Below are positions 1 to 9,300 of a stretch of 32,647 bases of DNA, piece by piece. How positions within the stretch are numbered: position 1 is the stretch's first letter; each line of letters opens with the position of its first letter. Origin of the DNA: a virus; IMG/VR virus record IMGVR_UViG_3300044647_001921, positions 1 to 32,647 of that record. The stretch is one strand, 5' to 3'. The translations under genes and the position numbers were made by a program. Below the pieces are notes generated by a model. That model ran no database searches. It was not told the origin of the DNA and saw only the letters and a program-made list of their open reading frames with translations.

Positions 1-3000
1 CGGTATGTAATTTAAATGCATTGTCACCTGCGATATTACTTCCAGTTACACTATTAAAACTTAGATATGAATTTAATTTAGATCCATCAAAAACTAATAA
101 ATTTAAATTAGGATAGACTTTTCCATAAGTTGTAATAGTTGTTCCAACACCGGATTCGTGTACACCATCTTCTATACTACCACTAACAAGGTCATAACTT
201 GTAAATGGCGCCTCCACACAGAATTGAGAATCATCTGAATCACCTGAATTGTCTATTAGTCTGAGAATCTTTGGATTTGATCCAGATACCATTACATTAC
301 TTCCGGTATGGTAATGGTTAGGTACACTGCTACCACTTAATTCTGCAAGATTAATTTCAAAATTACCAGGATCAATTCTGTGACTCAAACCATCCCTATT
401 GAAGTTTATCACGTAAATATCGTTTGGTGTATTTTCTGTTCCACTATTGTAAAACTTAAATGTATTTTCTGGTGGTTCTAAACATAATAATTTATTCTGA
501 CCATATATTGCCCTTGAAGGACTGTCACTATAATCATAACCAATACTCAATGATCCTGAACCAAAACGGTTTCCATATGCAACCGCATAATATGATTTTT
601 TATTACAATTATCGCAATCTGTTATTTCGTAATAATAATCTTTTGATACACTATCTTGGGTAGAACTCGTATAATAACACAATAATGACTGTGATGTATT
701 GAATAATCCCATCATTATATTCTTTTTACTTCCACGAATTACATCTTGTCCAAATAATAATGGGTGGTATATTTTAATAGATGATTCATTACACTCTGGA
801 CTCAAAGATGGTTGTTCACCTGTTACTTTATATCCCGCCGGAAGCATATATTTTGCATATGTGTTTCCAAAATCTTTTGGTTCTCTTACATCCTGAATTG
901 TTATTGGATTACCCATATCATCATAATATGTAAATCCCATGTAAACATTGTAACAATTATACACTTCTATATCAACACAACCACATGGATTACTTGTGTC
1001 TAATTGAAATCCTAAATATTTACATTCTTCTTTTGGAATACAATTACCGTTTTTATTCAATTCAATGCTTCCAAATTTTGGCAAACGGTCTGTAAATTCA
1101 GAAGCACCGGTATCAGAATTTATTACATCATATTCGTTTTCAGTCCAAATATACCATTGTCCAAGATTTGGACCAATTGTTTCTATTTTTGGATTTCTTG
1201 CACCAAATTGTTGCATCACCATAGTGGAAACATATTTTCCAGTATCACCCTTTGAAAATGTAGTATTATTTAATGCACGTCTTTCTGTTTCATTTGGAAT
1301 GGGTGCCATTATCGGTCTTCCATTAGAATCATATGACGATAGATAGTCTATTTTTGCACCACTAACACAGAATAATTCTATGTAATGTTTTCTTAATCTC
1401 TTTATTCTATATTTGTTTATATCGAAATACCCAGCCCAGCAATCAGATCCAGCTATTGTTCTATCTATTGTTCTTTTTTCTGTTCTAACAATTTGTTTAG
1501 AAACAATATTACTTCCTTTGAATACAAAAGTTTTTCCAGGAACTATTTGAACAGCACCATCCACTCTACCCGGAGCAAGTGTTAATGATTCATATAAACC
1601 ATTTTTGTATGTATCTTTATTTACATTATCCTGAATATCTTGGTAGTCGTTTGAAATTGTCTCTTTAAAATTCCACCAACCAAGCATATCACCATTACCC
1701 TTCCAAGGTTTTGTACAATCATCTGCAATTGCAGGTGGCGGTGTACCAAAACATTCTCTTTCTGTTTCGGTTAATCCTTTACAAAGAAGAACGGTTGTAT
1801 CTTTATATCGTGTACTCCAATTATTTTGATATGCAGATGGTGCAAGTGACCATAAGTTCATCATTGAAGATATTTCAAGTTGAATTAATAATGCTTCAAT
1901 AATTCCAGCAGACTTATAGGTATTACTTGTTGTTGAATCTTCTATTGGTTTGTAACCGAGATAATCAAAAGTTGGTAACAATCTTCCAGGAGCAGGAAAT
2001 CCAGATTTCAAACCATAGTATCTTGCCAAAGAATCTATTGCATTTAATGAATTATATCCAGCAGATGAATATGTTCCACGAAGACCGAGTGGAGATGAAA
2101 TACATAGATTTGATTGAGTTATATTTTTACCAGCAACAAATGGACTTCTAGTTGTAGCCATTACCGAATGGATTTCTGATAACAATGTAGTTGATATTCC
2201 AGATGTTCTTTGTGCAGACGGTGTGTAATTTAAAGCAGAATATGTTGCTTTAATAACATCTTCTAAATCAAAATACCAAGTATAGAAAAGTTTCCCCTTA
2301 CCCTGTAAGAAACCTTCACCTGGAAATCTTTCTGATACATTACATGGTTCGTGTACCCATGCGTTTTTACCAGTAACACTAAATGCCGCAACTTGTTGTG
2401 CTTTTCCTGGATTATATGTAGAATTGTATGTTGTTATCTGTTGTGCAGTTAAAGACAAACCAGGAACAGTTACAGGTTCACAACATCTATAAATTTCAAT
2501 ATTTAATACGCAAGGATAACCTATATCAAATTTATCAAATCCATCAGGTCCTACCAAAACTCTTTGAGTTCTAAGTTCGTCTCTTGATACCTTTATCCAA
2601 TATCTAGGATTTTTACATGGAACTGGTGTATTTATTACAACACTATCAAAATTATCCGGTCTATCGGGTCCAATCAAATCTCTGTCATCGGCACCAACAT
2701 CATCCGGTAAACGTGATCCGGTTAAACCCAAATCTGTAATTCCAGAAGCGGTAACAAAATTACCAGGTCCTATTGGATTATTGAATATGGTTATACCAGC
2801 ACCACCGGTTAGATCTCTTGGATCAACCATTATGCCACCACCACCTGTTATTGTTGCACCACCTGAACTAGGTGCATTTAATGGCATAAATGTCAATAAA
2901 TCTGTAAAGTTCATGTATGATTCGGTGGTTGCACCGTATGGGTATGTAAGTCCTAGTCTTTGTTGTTTAAATGAGGTATTTCTATCAGCCCAATTTCCAA

Positions 3001-3289
3001 ATGTTTCCATCAATGAAGATCTAGAACTCAAATATCTAAAATAGATATTAAATGCAGTTATGAATTTACCATATGCATCTCTTGTATCTTTAGCAGCCCG
3101 AGTTGCATTTGAGTTAGGTCCATTTGTGATAACAGACTGATCATAAGCCCTAGATGCACTGAGTTGTAAATTTCTCAATGCACTTATCACATCATCTAAA
3201 CTATTTCTATTAGAATTTCTAACAGCAATCATTCCTGCTCTTACGGTATTTAAACCGTTGCCATTAAATGCACCTAATACATCTGCCAT
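1..3289 (-). CDS. Very large cysteine-rich tail/fibre-type structural protein (3' end outside window)
   Basis: The frame is open from an ATG at 3289 to the window edge, about 1096 residues, and the stop lies outside. I checked several stretches codon by codon and found no stop. AAGG lies six bases before the ATG and overlaps the end of the preceding gene. The N-terminal half is unrecognised. Near residue 533 the text MLGWWNFKE, followed by a GRVDGAVQ motif, resembles the start of a LamG/concanavalin-like fold. Cysteine-rich segments occur twice in similar form (NIEIYRCCEP and DIEVYNCYN). From about residue 840 the protein matches the two genes upstream: YYYEI, AYGN, GSGS, IYVINFNR, IDPGNFEI, LIDNSGD, NAFKLHT. 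By position after the wedge genes it is probably an outer baseplate or fibre component. Receptor binding is only an inference. Confidence 0.85.
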   Translation of the reverse strand, partial: MADVLGAFNGNGLNTVRAGMIAVRNSNRNSLDDVISALRNLQLSASRAYDQSVITNGPNSNATRAAKDTRDAYGKFITAFNIYFRYLSSRSSLMETFGNWADRNTSFKQQRLGLTYPYGATTESYMNFTDLLTFMPLNAPSSGGATITGGGGIMVDPRDLTGGAGITIFNNPIGPGNFVTASGITDLGLTGSRLPDDVGADDRDLIGPDRPDNFDSVVINTPVPCKNPRYWIKVSRDELRTQRVLVGPDGFDKFDIGYPCVLNIEIYRCCEPVTVPGLSLTAQQITTYNSTYNPGKAQQVAAFSVTGKNAWVHEPCNVSERFPGEGFLQGKGKLFYTWYFDLEDVIKATYSALNYTPSAQRTSGISTTLLSEIHSVMATTRSPFVAGKNITQSNLCISSPLGLRGTYSSAGYNSLNAIDSLARYYGLKSGFPAPGRLLPTFDYLGYKPIEDSTTSNTYKSAGIIEALLIQLEISSMMNLWSLAPSAYQNNWSTRYKDTTVLLCKGLTETERECFGTPPPAIADDCTKPWKGNGDMLGWWNFKETISNDYQDIQDNVNKDTYKNGLYESLTLAPGRVDGAVQIVPGKTFVFKGSNIVSKQIVRTEKRTIDRTIAGSDCWAGYFDINKYRIKRLRKHYIELFCVSGAKIDYLSSYDSNGRPIMAPIPNETERRALNNTTFSKGDTGKYVSTMVMQQFGARNPKIETIGPNLGQWYIWTENEYDVINSDTGASEFTDRLPKFGSIELNKNGNCIPKEECKYLGFQLDTSNPCGCVDIEVYNCYNVYMGFTYYDDMGNPITIQDVREPKDFGNTYAKYMLPAGYKVTGEQPSLSPECNESSIKIYHPLLFGQDVIRGSKKNIMMGLFNTSQSLLCYYTSSTQDSVSKDYYYEITDCDNCNKKSYYAVAYGNRFGSGSLSIGYDYSDSPSRAIYGQNKLLCLEPPENTFKFYNSGTENTPNDIYVINFNRDGLSHRIDPGNFEINLAELSGSSVPNHYHTGSNVMVSGSNPKILRLIDNSGDSDDSQFCVEAPFTSYDLVSGSIEDGVHESGVGTTITTYGKVYPNLNLLVFDGSKLNSYLSFNSVTGSNIAGDNAFKLHT

Positions 3290-3297
3290 AATTTACC

Positions 3298-4350
3298 TTA
3301 ATAATCTATTTTTATTTTAATAACAAGTTCTTTATCGAATGTCTTTGAAACCGGTTTATTTAGTTTTGCAACTGCGAGTAAATTGTAAAAATCATCATAT
3401 AAACCAACAGTAGTTACATATGTTCTGGGATTATCATACATTGAAGCCCATTTCAATACATTTGAACTTCCTGAGTAAAATGTATTGTTTGATGTATAGT
3501 TAAATTCATTATTCTGTAATCTAGCGAAATAATAAGTTGAATGTAACACCTCACTCGTTTTACCACGAAAACCTAATGTTGATCTATTTGATGCAATTGC
3601 ACCACTTATTGATGTAAAAAATCTACCAGCATTATCATCACCACTTGCAGTTGCAGGGTTATTTTTTGTGAAGAATGATGCAGATGCATCAAGCGCCTTT
3701 CCATTTAATACTATAACACCATAATCTGGATAAAACAATCCCCAAGGAGTTGTATCGGATGTATTAATGCCATCACCAATACTACCACTTCTGATATTAT
3801 AGACACGACCACCTTGTGATGCAAGTTCTGTTGAGGAATTGCCGGAATCATCTATTAATGAAATTATTTGAGTTGGACTTGCAAGTGTTCCACCAGATGT
3901 TAATTTTGCCAAATTCAATTGCCAAGTATTAGTGTCCATTCTATCTTTATATCTAGCACGATTTATATTTATCACATAAATGTATTCGGATGTTTCATCA
4001 TTAGAAAACTTAAAAAGAGTTTCACTTGCATTTAACAATAATTGTTTATATTGTGAGTATATTGCCTTTGTTGGATAGTCTAATAAATTTTGTCCGTATG
4101 ATCCAGTTCCTGAACCACTACCATATATGTGTCCATATGTCATACTAAATTGTGACTCTGCACCCTGTGCATTTGATTGACTGTTGAATATCTCGTAATA
4201 ATATCTTTTTTCATTACTTGATTGTGCGGAACTTGTAAAAACAGCAGTTAATGATGATTGAGCATTTGACCACAATGGTGCTGTAACAACTTCTCTTTGA
4301 TTTGCAGATATTGAATCTGGTGAAAATTCTTTGTAACTAAATGCACTCAT
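3298..4350 (-). CDS. Phage structural protein, member B of a three-gene paralogous family
   Basis: This 350-residue protein aligns along its length with the 397-residue product of the gene just upstream and with the C-terminal part of the giant protein just downstream. Shared landmarks are RYYYEI, MTYGH, GSGSG, PTKAIYSQYK, IYVININR, IISLIDDSG, a GLFYPDYGVIVL strand and FFTSISGA, then a C-terminal GLYDDFYNLLAVAKLNKPV strand. It has no cysteine, signal peptide or membrane segment. GGAG lies in the last codons of the upstream gene, ten bases before the ATG, so the two genes are probably co-translated. This protein type is familiar from structural regions of large marine myoviruses, but its exact place in the virion is not known to me. 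Outer baseplate or fibre attachment is inferred from position. Confidence 0.85.
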   Translation of the reverse strand: MSAFSYKEFSPDSISANQREVVTAPLWSNAQSSLTAVFTSSAQSSNEKRYYYEIFNSQSNAQGAESQFSMTYGHIYGSGSGTGSYGQNLLDYPTKAIYSQYKQLLLNASETLFKFSNDETSEYIYVININRARYKDRMDTNTWQLNLAKLTSGGTLASPTQIISLIDDSGNSSTELASQGGRVYNIRSGSIGDGINTSDTTPWGLFYPDYGVIVLNGKALDASASFFTKNNPATASGDDNAGRFFTSISGAIASNRSTLGFRGKTSEVLHSTYYFARLQNNEFNYTSNNTFYSGSSNVLKWASMYDNPRTYVTTVGLYDDFYNLLAVAKLNKPVSKTFDKELVIKIKIDY

Positions 4351-4354
4351 AACA

Positions 4355-5548
4355 TTAATACTCCAATTTTACTATTATATTCAATAAGTCTCTAGTTCCC
4401 TCAAATTTTACAGGCCTATTTAATTTTGCAACTGCAATTAAATCCTTTGTATCATTGTACAAACCAATTGATGTAATATAAACTACACTCGCCTGTGGTG
4501 GTCTTGGTGGATTACCCAATGAACGCCATTCTTCTTCTTTTATTATTCCTGTTCCACGCAATTTACTGTCATTTGGAAAGTCTGGATCGGGTGATTCTTC
4601 CGGAAGAATATATGTTGGATTATTTGACGCATATCCAAATTGTGACGGCATTATATTAATATAATATGAAGATTCATTTTTTACATCAATAGAACGTGCA
4701 ATGAAACCAGAATTTCTAATAGCGGCTGCACCACTTATAGATGTGAACAACTTAAATGCATTATCACCTGCAACATTACTTCCAGTTACAGTATTAAAAC
4801 CCAATTCATCATTCAATTTATCTGCATCTAAAATCATCACACCCAAACTGGGATATAATATGCCATAAGTATTATCAGGATAAGATCCAGAAATACCATT
4901 TGATATACTTCCACTAACAATATATCTTGGTCTTGATATAAAATCTGGATTAGAATCTACTGCCCTTTGATTTGCGTCACCTGAATCATCTATAAGTGAT
5001 ATTAGTTTTGGATTTGATCCAGAAACTCTAACTCTACTTCCAGTATGAACATTGTTCGGTACACCACTGCCACTTAATCCAACTAAATGTAATTGAAAAT
5101 TACCAGGATCAATTCTGTTCCCAAATTTATCCCTATTTATTGAAATTGCATAAATATGTTCAAATGGAAATATAGATCCACTTAATAAAAATCCTTCCTC
5201 ATCACCATCCAAACACATTAATTTAAATTGTGAAAAGACTGACTTTGATGGTGTATCACCACTTGTTGTATCTACCGGATCCAAATATGCAGAACCAGAT
5301 CCTGCCTCATGTCCGTATGCAACAGAGAACATACGTTCATCATTACAAGTTAATGATGCAGATCCCCAAACTTCATAATAATATGATTTTGAACTTGATA
5401 CAGAACCGCCGGTTTGTAATGAACTAGTAAAAAATGTTTTTAATTCACTCGATACACTACCCCATAATGATTTTGCATAAGAATTTGCAACAACGTATCT
5501 TGGATCACTATTCGGATAAGTAACAGGATGAAAAATTAAATTTGCCAT
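4355..5548 (-). CDS. Phage structural protein, member A of a three-gene paralogous family
   Basis: The product has 397 residues. It shares with member B a YYYEVW strand, VAYGH, a GSGS turn, a KSVFSQFKLMCL segment, IYAISINRD, LISLIDDSGD, YGILYPSLGVMIL, NAFKLFTSISGA and a closing GLYNDTKDLIAVAKLNRPV strand. It also shares IDPGNF, HTGS, VSGSNPK and FNxVTGSNxAGDNAFKL with the C-terminal part of the giant protein, so it is closer to that protein than B is. A proline-rich insert near residues 320-350 is absent from B. The ATG follows a short AT-rich spacer with AGGA seven bases upstream. Role in the virion is inferred from its place between a conserved structural gene and its paralogues. Confidence 0.85.
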   Translation of the reverse strand: MANLIFHPVTYPNSDPRYVVANSYAKSLWGSVSSELKTFFTSSLQTGGSVSSSKSYYYEVWGSASLTCNDERMFSVAYGHEAGSGSAYLDPVDTTSGDTPSKSVFSQFKLMCLDGDEEGFLLSGSIFPFEHIYAISINRDKFGNRIDPGNFQLHLVGLSGSGVPNNVHTGSRVRVSGSNPKLISLIDDSGDANQRAVDSNPDFISRPRYIVSGSISNGISGSYPDNTYGILYPSLGVMILDADKLNDELGFNTVTGSNVAGDNAFKLFTSISGAAAIRNSGFIARSIDVKNESSYYINIMPSQFGYASNNPTYILPEESPDPDFPNDSKLRGTGIIKEEEWRSLGNPPRPPQASVVYITSIGLYNDTKDLIAVAKLNRPVKFEGTRDLLNIIVKLEY

Positions 5549-5582
5549 AATATAATCCTATAATTTTCTAATTGAAACGATA

Positions 5583-6266
5583 TTAGAATGTATATGAAAT
5601 AGGAACAACTAATCTTGAACCATATGTTTCATTTTCTAAAATAATTTTTGTTGTTTTAGTTTGTGCATCTGAATTAGCAAATGTTTTACCCAAAACTTTA
5701 AAAGTTACATCAAAAGTTGATGAGTTTGGAATCATATTACTATATTTTGTAGAATTACCAGATGGACTTGTAACCGTACCAGTTGGTAGACTTGCAGGAT
5801 CTAAATCCACATATGTTGTATCTAAAATAGTAACGGAATAAGTCATTCCACTTTCTGATAATTTATCGTCTTGTGGTAAATTTTCATACTTGTAAGTTGA
5901 AAAAGTAATATCTATAAATCCCTTACCTTTTCTTGCAGAACTTTCAAACGTATATGATGTTGCATCATCTGATGTTCTCAAGTACGGTATAGATTTTGTA
6001 CCAACTGGAAGAGTAATCAATTTATATTTCATTGATTGTGTTTCATCTGGAACTGCCTCTGTAATAGGCATATTTTCAATAACAACACCATAATAATTTG
6101 TACCAAGCCCGTGAAGCGGATTCCATAAATCATAATCAACCTCATCATCTGAAAGAGCAAACTGTGTAATGTTGAATGCACCTTGACCTTTTGCTAACAA
6201 TTCTCTTCCCTTTTTGGTAAGAATTGCATCTACTGTTATTGTTCCGCTATTGCTTAAATAACCCAT
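5583..6266 (-). CDS. Conserved phage structural protein (tail/baseplate-associated)
   Basis: The product has 227 residues. It opens with MGYLSNSGTITVDAILTKKG, then GRELLAKGQ, ITQFALSDDEVDY and IENMPITEAVPDE. I recognise this N-terminal signature from structural proteins of T4-like marine phages, where it sits near the gp7-like wedge gene as it does here. The C-terminal half looks beta-rich and low in cysteine, like a small immunoglobulin-type or fibre-proximal domain, but no fold is certain. AAGGAG lies seven bases before the ATG, one of the strongest ribosome sites in the window. It is the first gene after a 113-base gap and may start its own transcript. Exact virion location is unknown. Confidence 0.85.
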   Translation of the reverse strand: MGYLSNSGTITVDAILTKKGRELLAKGQGAFNITQFALSDDEVDYDLWNPLHGLGTNYYGVVIENMPITEAVPDETQSMKYKLITLPVGTKSIPYLRTSDDATSYTFESSARKGKGFIDITFSTYKYENLPQDDKLSESGMTYSVTILDTTYVDLDPASLPTGTVTSPSGNSTKYSNMIPNSSTFDVTFKVLGKTFANSDAQTKTTKIILENETYGSRLVVPISYTF

Positions 6267-6311
6267 TTTAAAACTCCTTTTATTTTAATAGTATTACTTT
6301 ATGACAAATAA

Positions 6312-6327
6312 AAACCCGATGTGGGAT
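6312..6327 (-). terminator. Weak hairpin with T-rich tail in the gap after the gp7-like gene
   Basis: On the minus strand CCC-ACATC-GGG is followed by TTTTTATTT, with the T-run just below 6316. The stem is only three strong pairs, so this is a marginal intrinsic terminator. It lies between the end of the gp7-like gene and the strong ribosome site of the next gene, and downstream of the promoter-like motif at 6343-6353, which argues against an efficient stop. Confidence 0.2.
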
Positions 6328-6342
6328 GTAATAATAATTCTA

Positions 6343-6353
6343 ATATAAATATG
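6343..6353 (-). promoter_or_regulatory. Promoter-like motif CATATTTATAT in the 6267-6379 gap
   Basis: The coding strand reads CATATTTATATT about 77 bases before the ATG at 6266. It matches the core (TATTTATA) of the motif found before several other genes in this window. The spacing is longer than at the other sites, and a TATAAAT also lies nearby in the same gap. The rest of the gap holds only AT-rich sequence, the weak hairpin and an AAGGAG ribosome site. Confidence 0.3.
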
Positions 6354-6379
6354 TGTTACATTTATATTTTCTTAATTAA

Positions 6380-9300
6380 TTACAATATATTTGGTCTTAC
6401 CTTAACATATGTTTCAGTAATTACATCATTTGGTGGAATAAATGATGGAATCAATGTTTCATTTATTTCATCACCATATACCAAACTTACTTTTGATCCC
6501 AAATATCTATGATTTTGTATTCCAGTTGGTAAAGATGTTGGATTTACATAATTTGTTCCAATCAACGAATGAGTTGTTGGTGTATTATTAACATAATCAG
6601 GCATACTATAAAATACAGGTTCAAACTTTTTATAGTAACCATCATCAACATGACTGTATACTTGTTCATATGTTGCAGTTATTTTTTCTTCTGAATTGTA
6701 TGACAATGATGTAACTTCATCTTTTAATGTATAATTTGATTTATTTGGTATTGTTGTTGGTGAAGATTCTATTGTAGGAGCACTCCAAAATATAGAAACA
6801 TTCATATTTTCTTCGTCACTATTCAATACGGACTCTAAAACAAATTTAGCCTTTGGTTTCAAAGTAAATCTAATATCATTGGTTTTTCCAATTATTGATT
6901 TGTTATCTAAATCAAGAGTTGTTTTTATTGTATTAGATAAACCGTTTAGTATTTTATTTTGTGCAATAATAGTTGTTTTTTTAGGTTCAACATCTTTGAT
7001 GTTTACGTTAAAATTCAAATCTACATCGTTTTCTATTTCATCAAATTGTGTAACAACTTCCACTTCACTTGTATATTCACCTTCTATGTCATACAATTTA
7101 CTTCCAAGATCCTCATCGAAACCAATTAATACAGTTCCTTTATTGTAAGAAAATTTTGAAACAGGTTTTGGTAATTTAGATAAATCATTCGTATCTATGA
7201 CATCTTGATTTATTCCAGAAAAATCTTTCAATACCGATTGTTTTGATCGTTCGAGTACATTTGGTTCAACAACAACTCCAAGTATTTCGTTTACTCTTAA
7301 CGGTAAAGTCTGTCTTATTTGTTCAAATACACTAAAATCAAATGCAGAAAGTAATCTAACATAAGCAGTAAAATCATTTTTATTTTCATACTTCTGCCAA
7401 TATTCCCTTGAAAACCATTTTAATCTTGGGTATTCATTTTTATTTACATTTGAGTATTCACCAAAATAATCATCTAAAATGGTATATCCAATTGCCTCGT
7501 ATATGTCTTCATTTATTATGTGTTGTGGTGAAAATGCAACCATTAATTTATTTGAATCAATCGAATATCTATCAAATTGAGTTACTGTATTTGATTGGTG
7601 CATACTTAAAGGTGACAATAACGATGCAGAATCAATTCGTATTTTTTCAGTAAATGGTGTATCATTTGCAACAGAAACAACTTCCATTGTATAATTTTCT
7701 GTTATAGACTCGAATGCGTCAATATTAAATCCATAAAAAGAAGCAGTTTTTGGTGTTTCATAAAATCTATCTTTTAGTCTATTTGGATGTGTACTATTTA
7801 AACTCTGTGTTAAAGCAACATCCCAAGGATCCCAAAATTTCCATTGTGCCTGTAAATCATAAAATGAAGATGTTTGATAATTTCCATTATATGCCCTTGG
7901 AGACAATGTGTGATTATTAAAAGATGATGTACTTAAAATGTTCGACCAATATCTTAATTCATAAATAGAACCTGATAGTATCTGATTTGTTACAGGATTT
8001 GATCCAGAACCAATGTATAGTTTTCCAGTAGAAGACCAAGCTCTATTGTAGTTTGGTTCAATACTTCCAGTTATTACTATACTTGCAGATTGTTCAATTG
8101 CTATTTTTCCATATTTTCCTGTTCTCAAAACTAATTCATATTTCTGATTAACAGAATGATTATCTGCAGATCCACTACTTCTACGAATCATTATGTTTAG
8201 TGGTATATCATCAAACAAATATGTGTCATTTATAGATGCAGATTTGTAATTAGTTCCATCGCTCATATGGAATTTTAAACTACCCTTTTCAATATCAGTT
8301 CCATCGTGATGAACTGTTACGAACCAATCTAACCGACTACCACTTTGTTTTTGAAGAACTGTTTGTACAGGATCCTTTTCATAATCATATAATCTATCGG
8401 GTTCCATTTTCCAACGAAATGTCAAAGTATCTGGATACTGCCAAACTTCTTTAACATTATTAACTTTATCCCAAGGCACCTCAACATGATGTTGTCTTGT
8501 TGGTGATGGCCAACTACCAGATAAATTTAAATAATAAGTATGTTTTTCCCATTCGTATGTTGGTGGTTTACCAAAATCCGCTGTATCAGGTCCACCGTAT
8601 TCTCTTATAGAAAGTAATGTTTGAGGAATACCATATGCAGCAAGTAATGCCTTTACTGCTCTACCAGTACCTTTTGTCTTGTAAACATAAGGGAGATTGT
8701 TTAACACACGTCTCCACACTTCCTTAGTTCTCTGTTCTTCCGATTTCGCTAAGTATTTATTTGTAGTTGTTCTTCCAGTCCAAATTGGTTCACCACTACC
8801 ACTAACACCTAATGCATATTCCCAAAGATCCTTTGCCTGTGTACCATGTGTTAATTGCCATCCTAAATTTTTTGTAGCATGATAAATCAAATCTTGAGAC
8901 ATCCCATCTTTCGGGTTTTCTTTTCTTTGACTTTTTCTCAAAATATGATCAGTATACAGATACATTATATCAAAATGTTGACCAACCATATTAACAAAAC
9001 TTACAAATTGTTCATTATCGTTACTATCTCTCAAGTATTCAGGTATTGATTTTTCTAAAGAATTGTAATTTTTTAAATCATAATCAGTAGCTTTATCTAA
9101 TAAATCAATATACCAATTTGTTGCTTCTTCGGATATAGTTGGGTATAAATTAAATTTACCTTCTTTTGTCAATATATGATATGAACTGGCTGTAATATCC
9201 AACTCATACTTTGGATATGGTGTAATCGAAGCAAAAGATTGTGTTGTGTAGTAATTACTAGAAGTAGTTTCGTAATATAAAAACTTTTCAAAATTATCAA

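Noticed and set aside
460-3044. Several plus-strand open frames of 60-90 codons
   Set aside because: They lie antisense to the long open minus-strand frame of 1-3289, have odd composition and no ribosome sites. The minus-strand frame has clear protein-family likeness.
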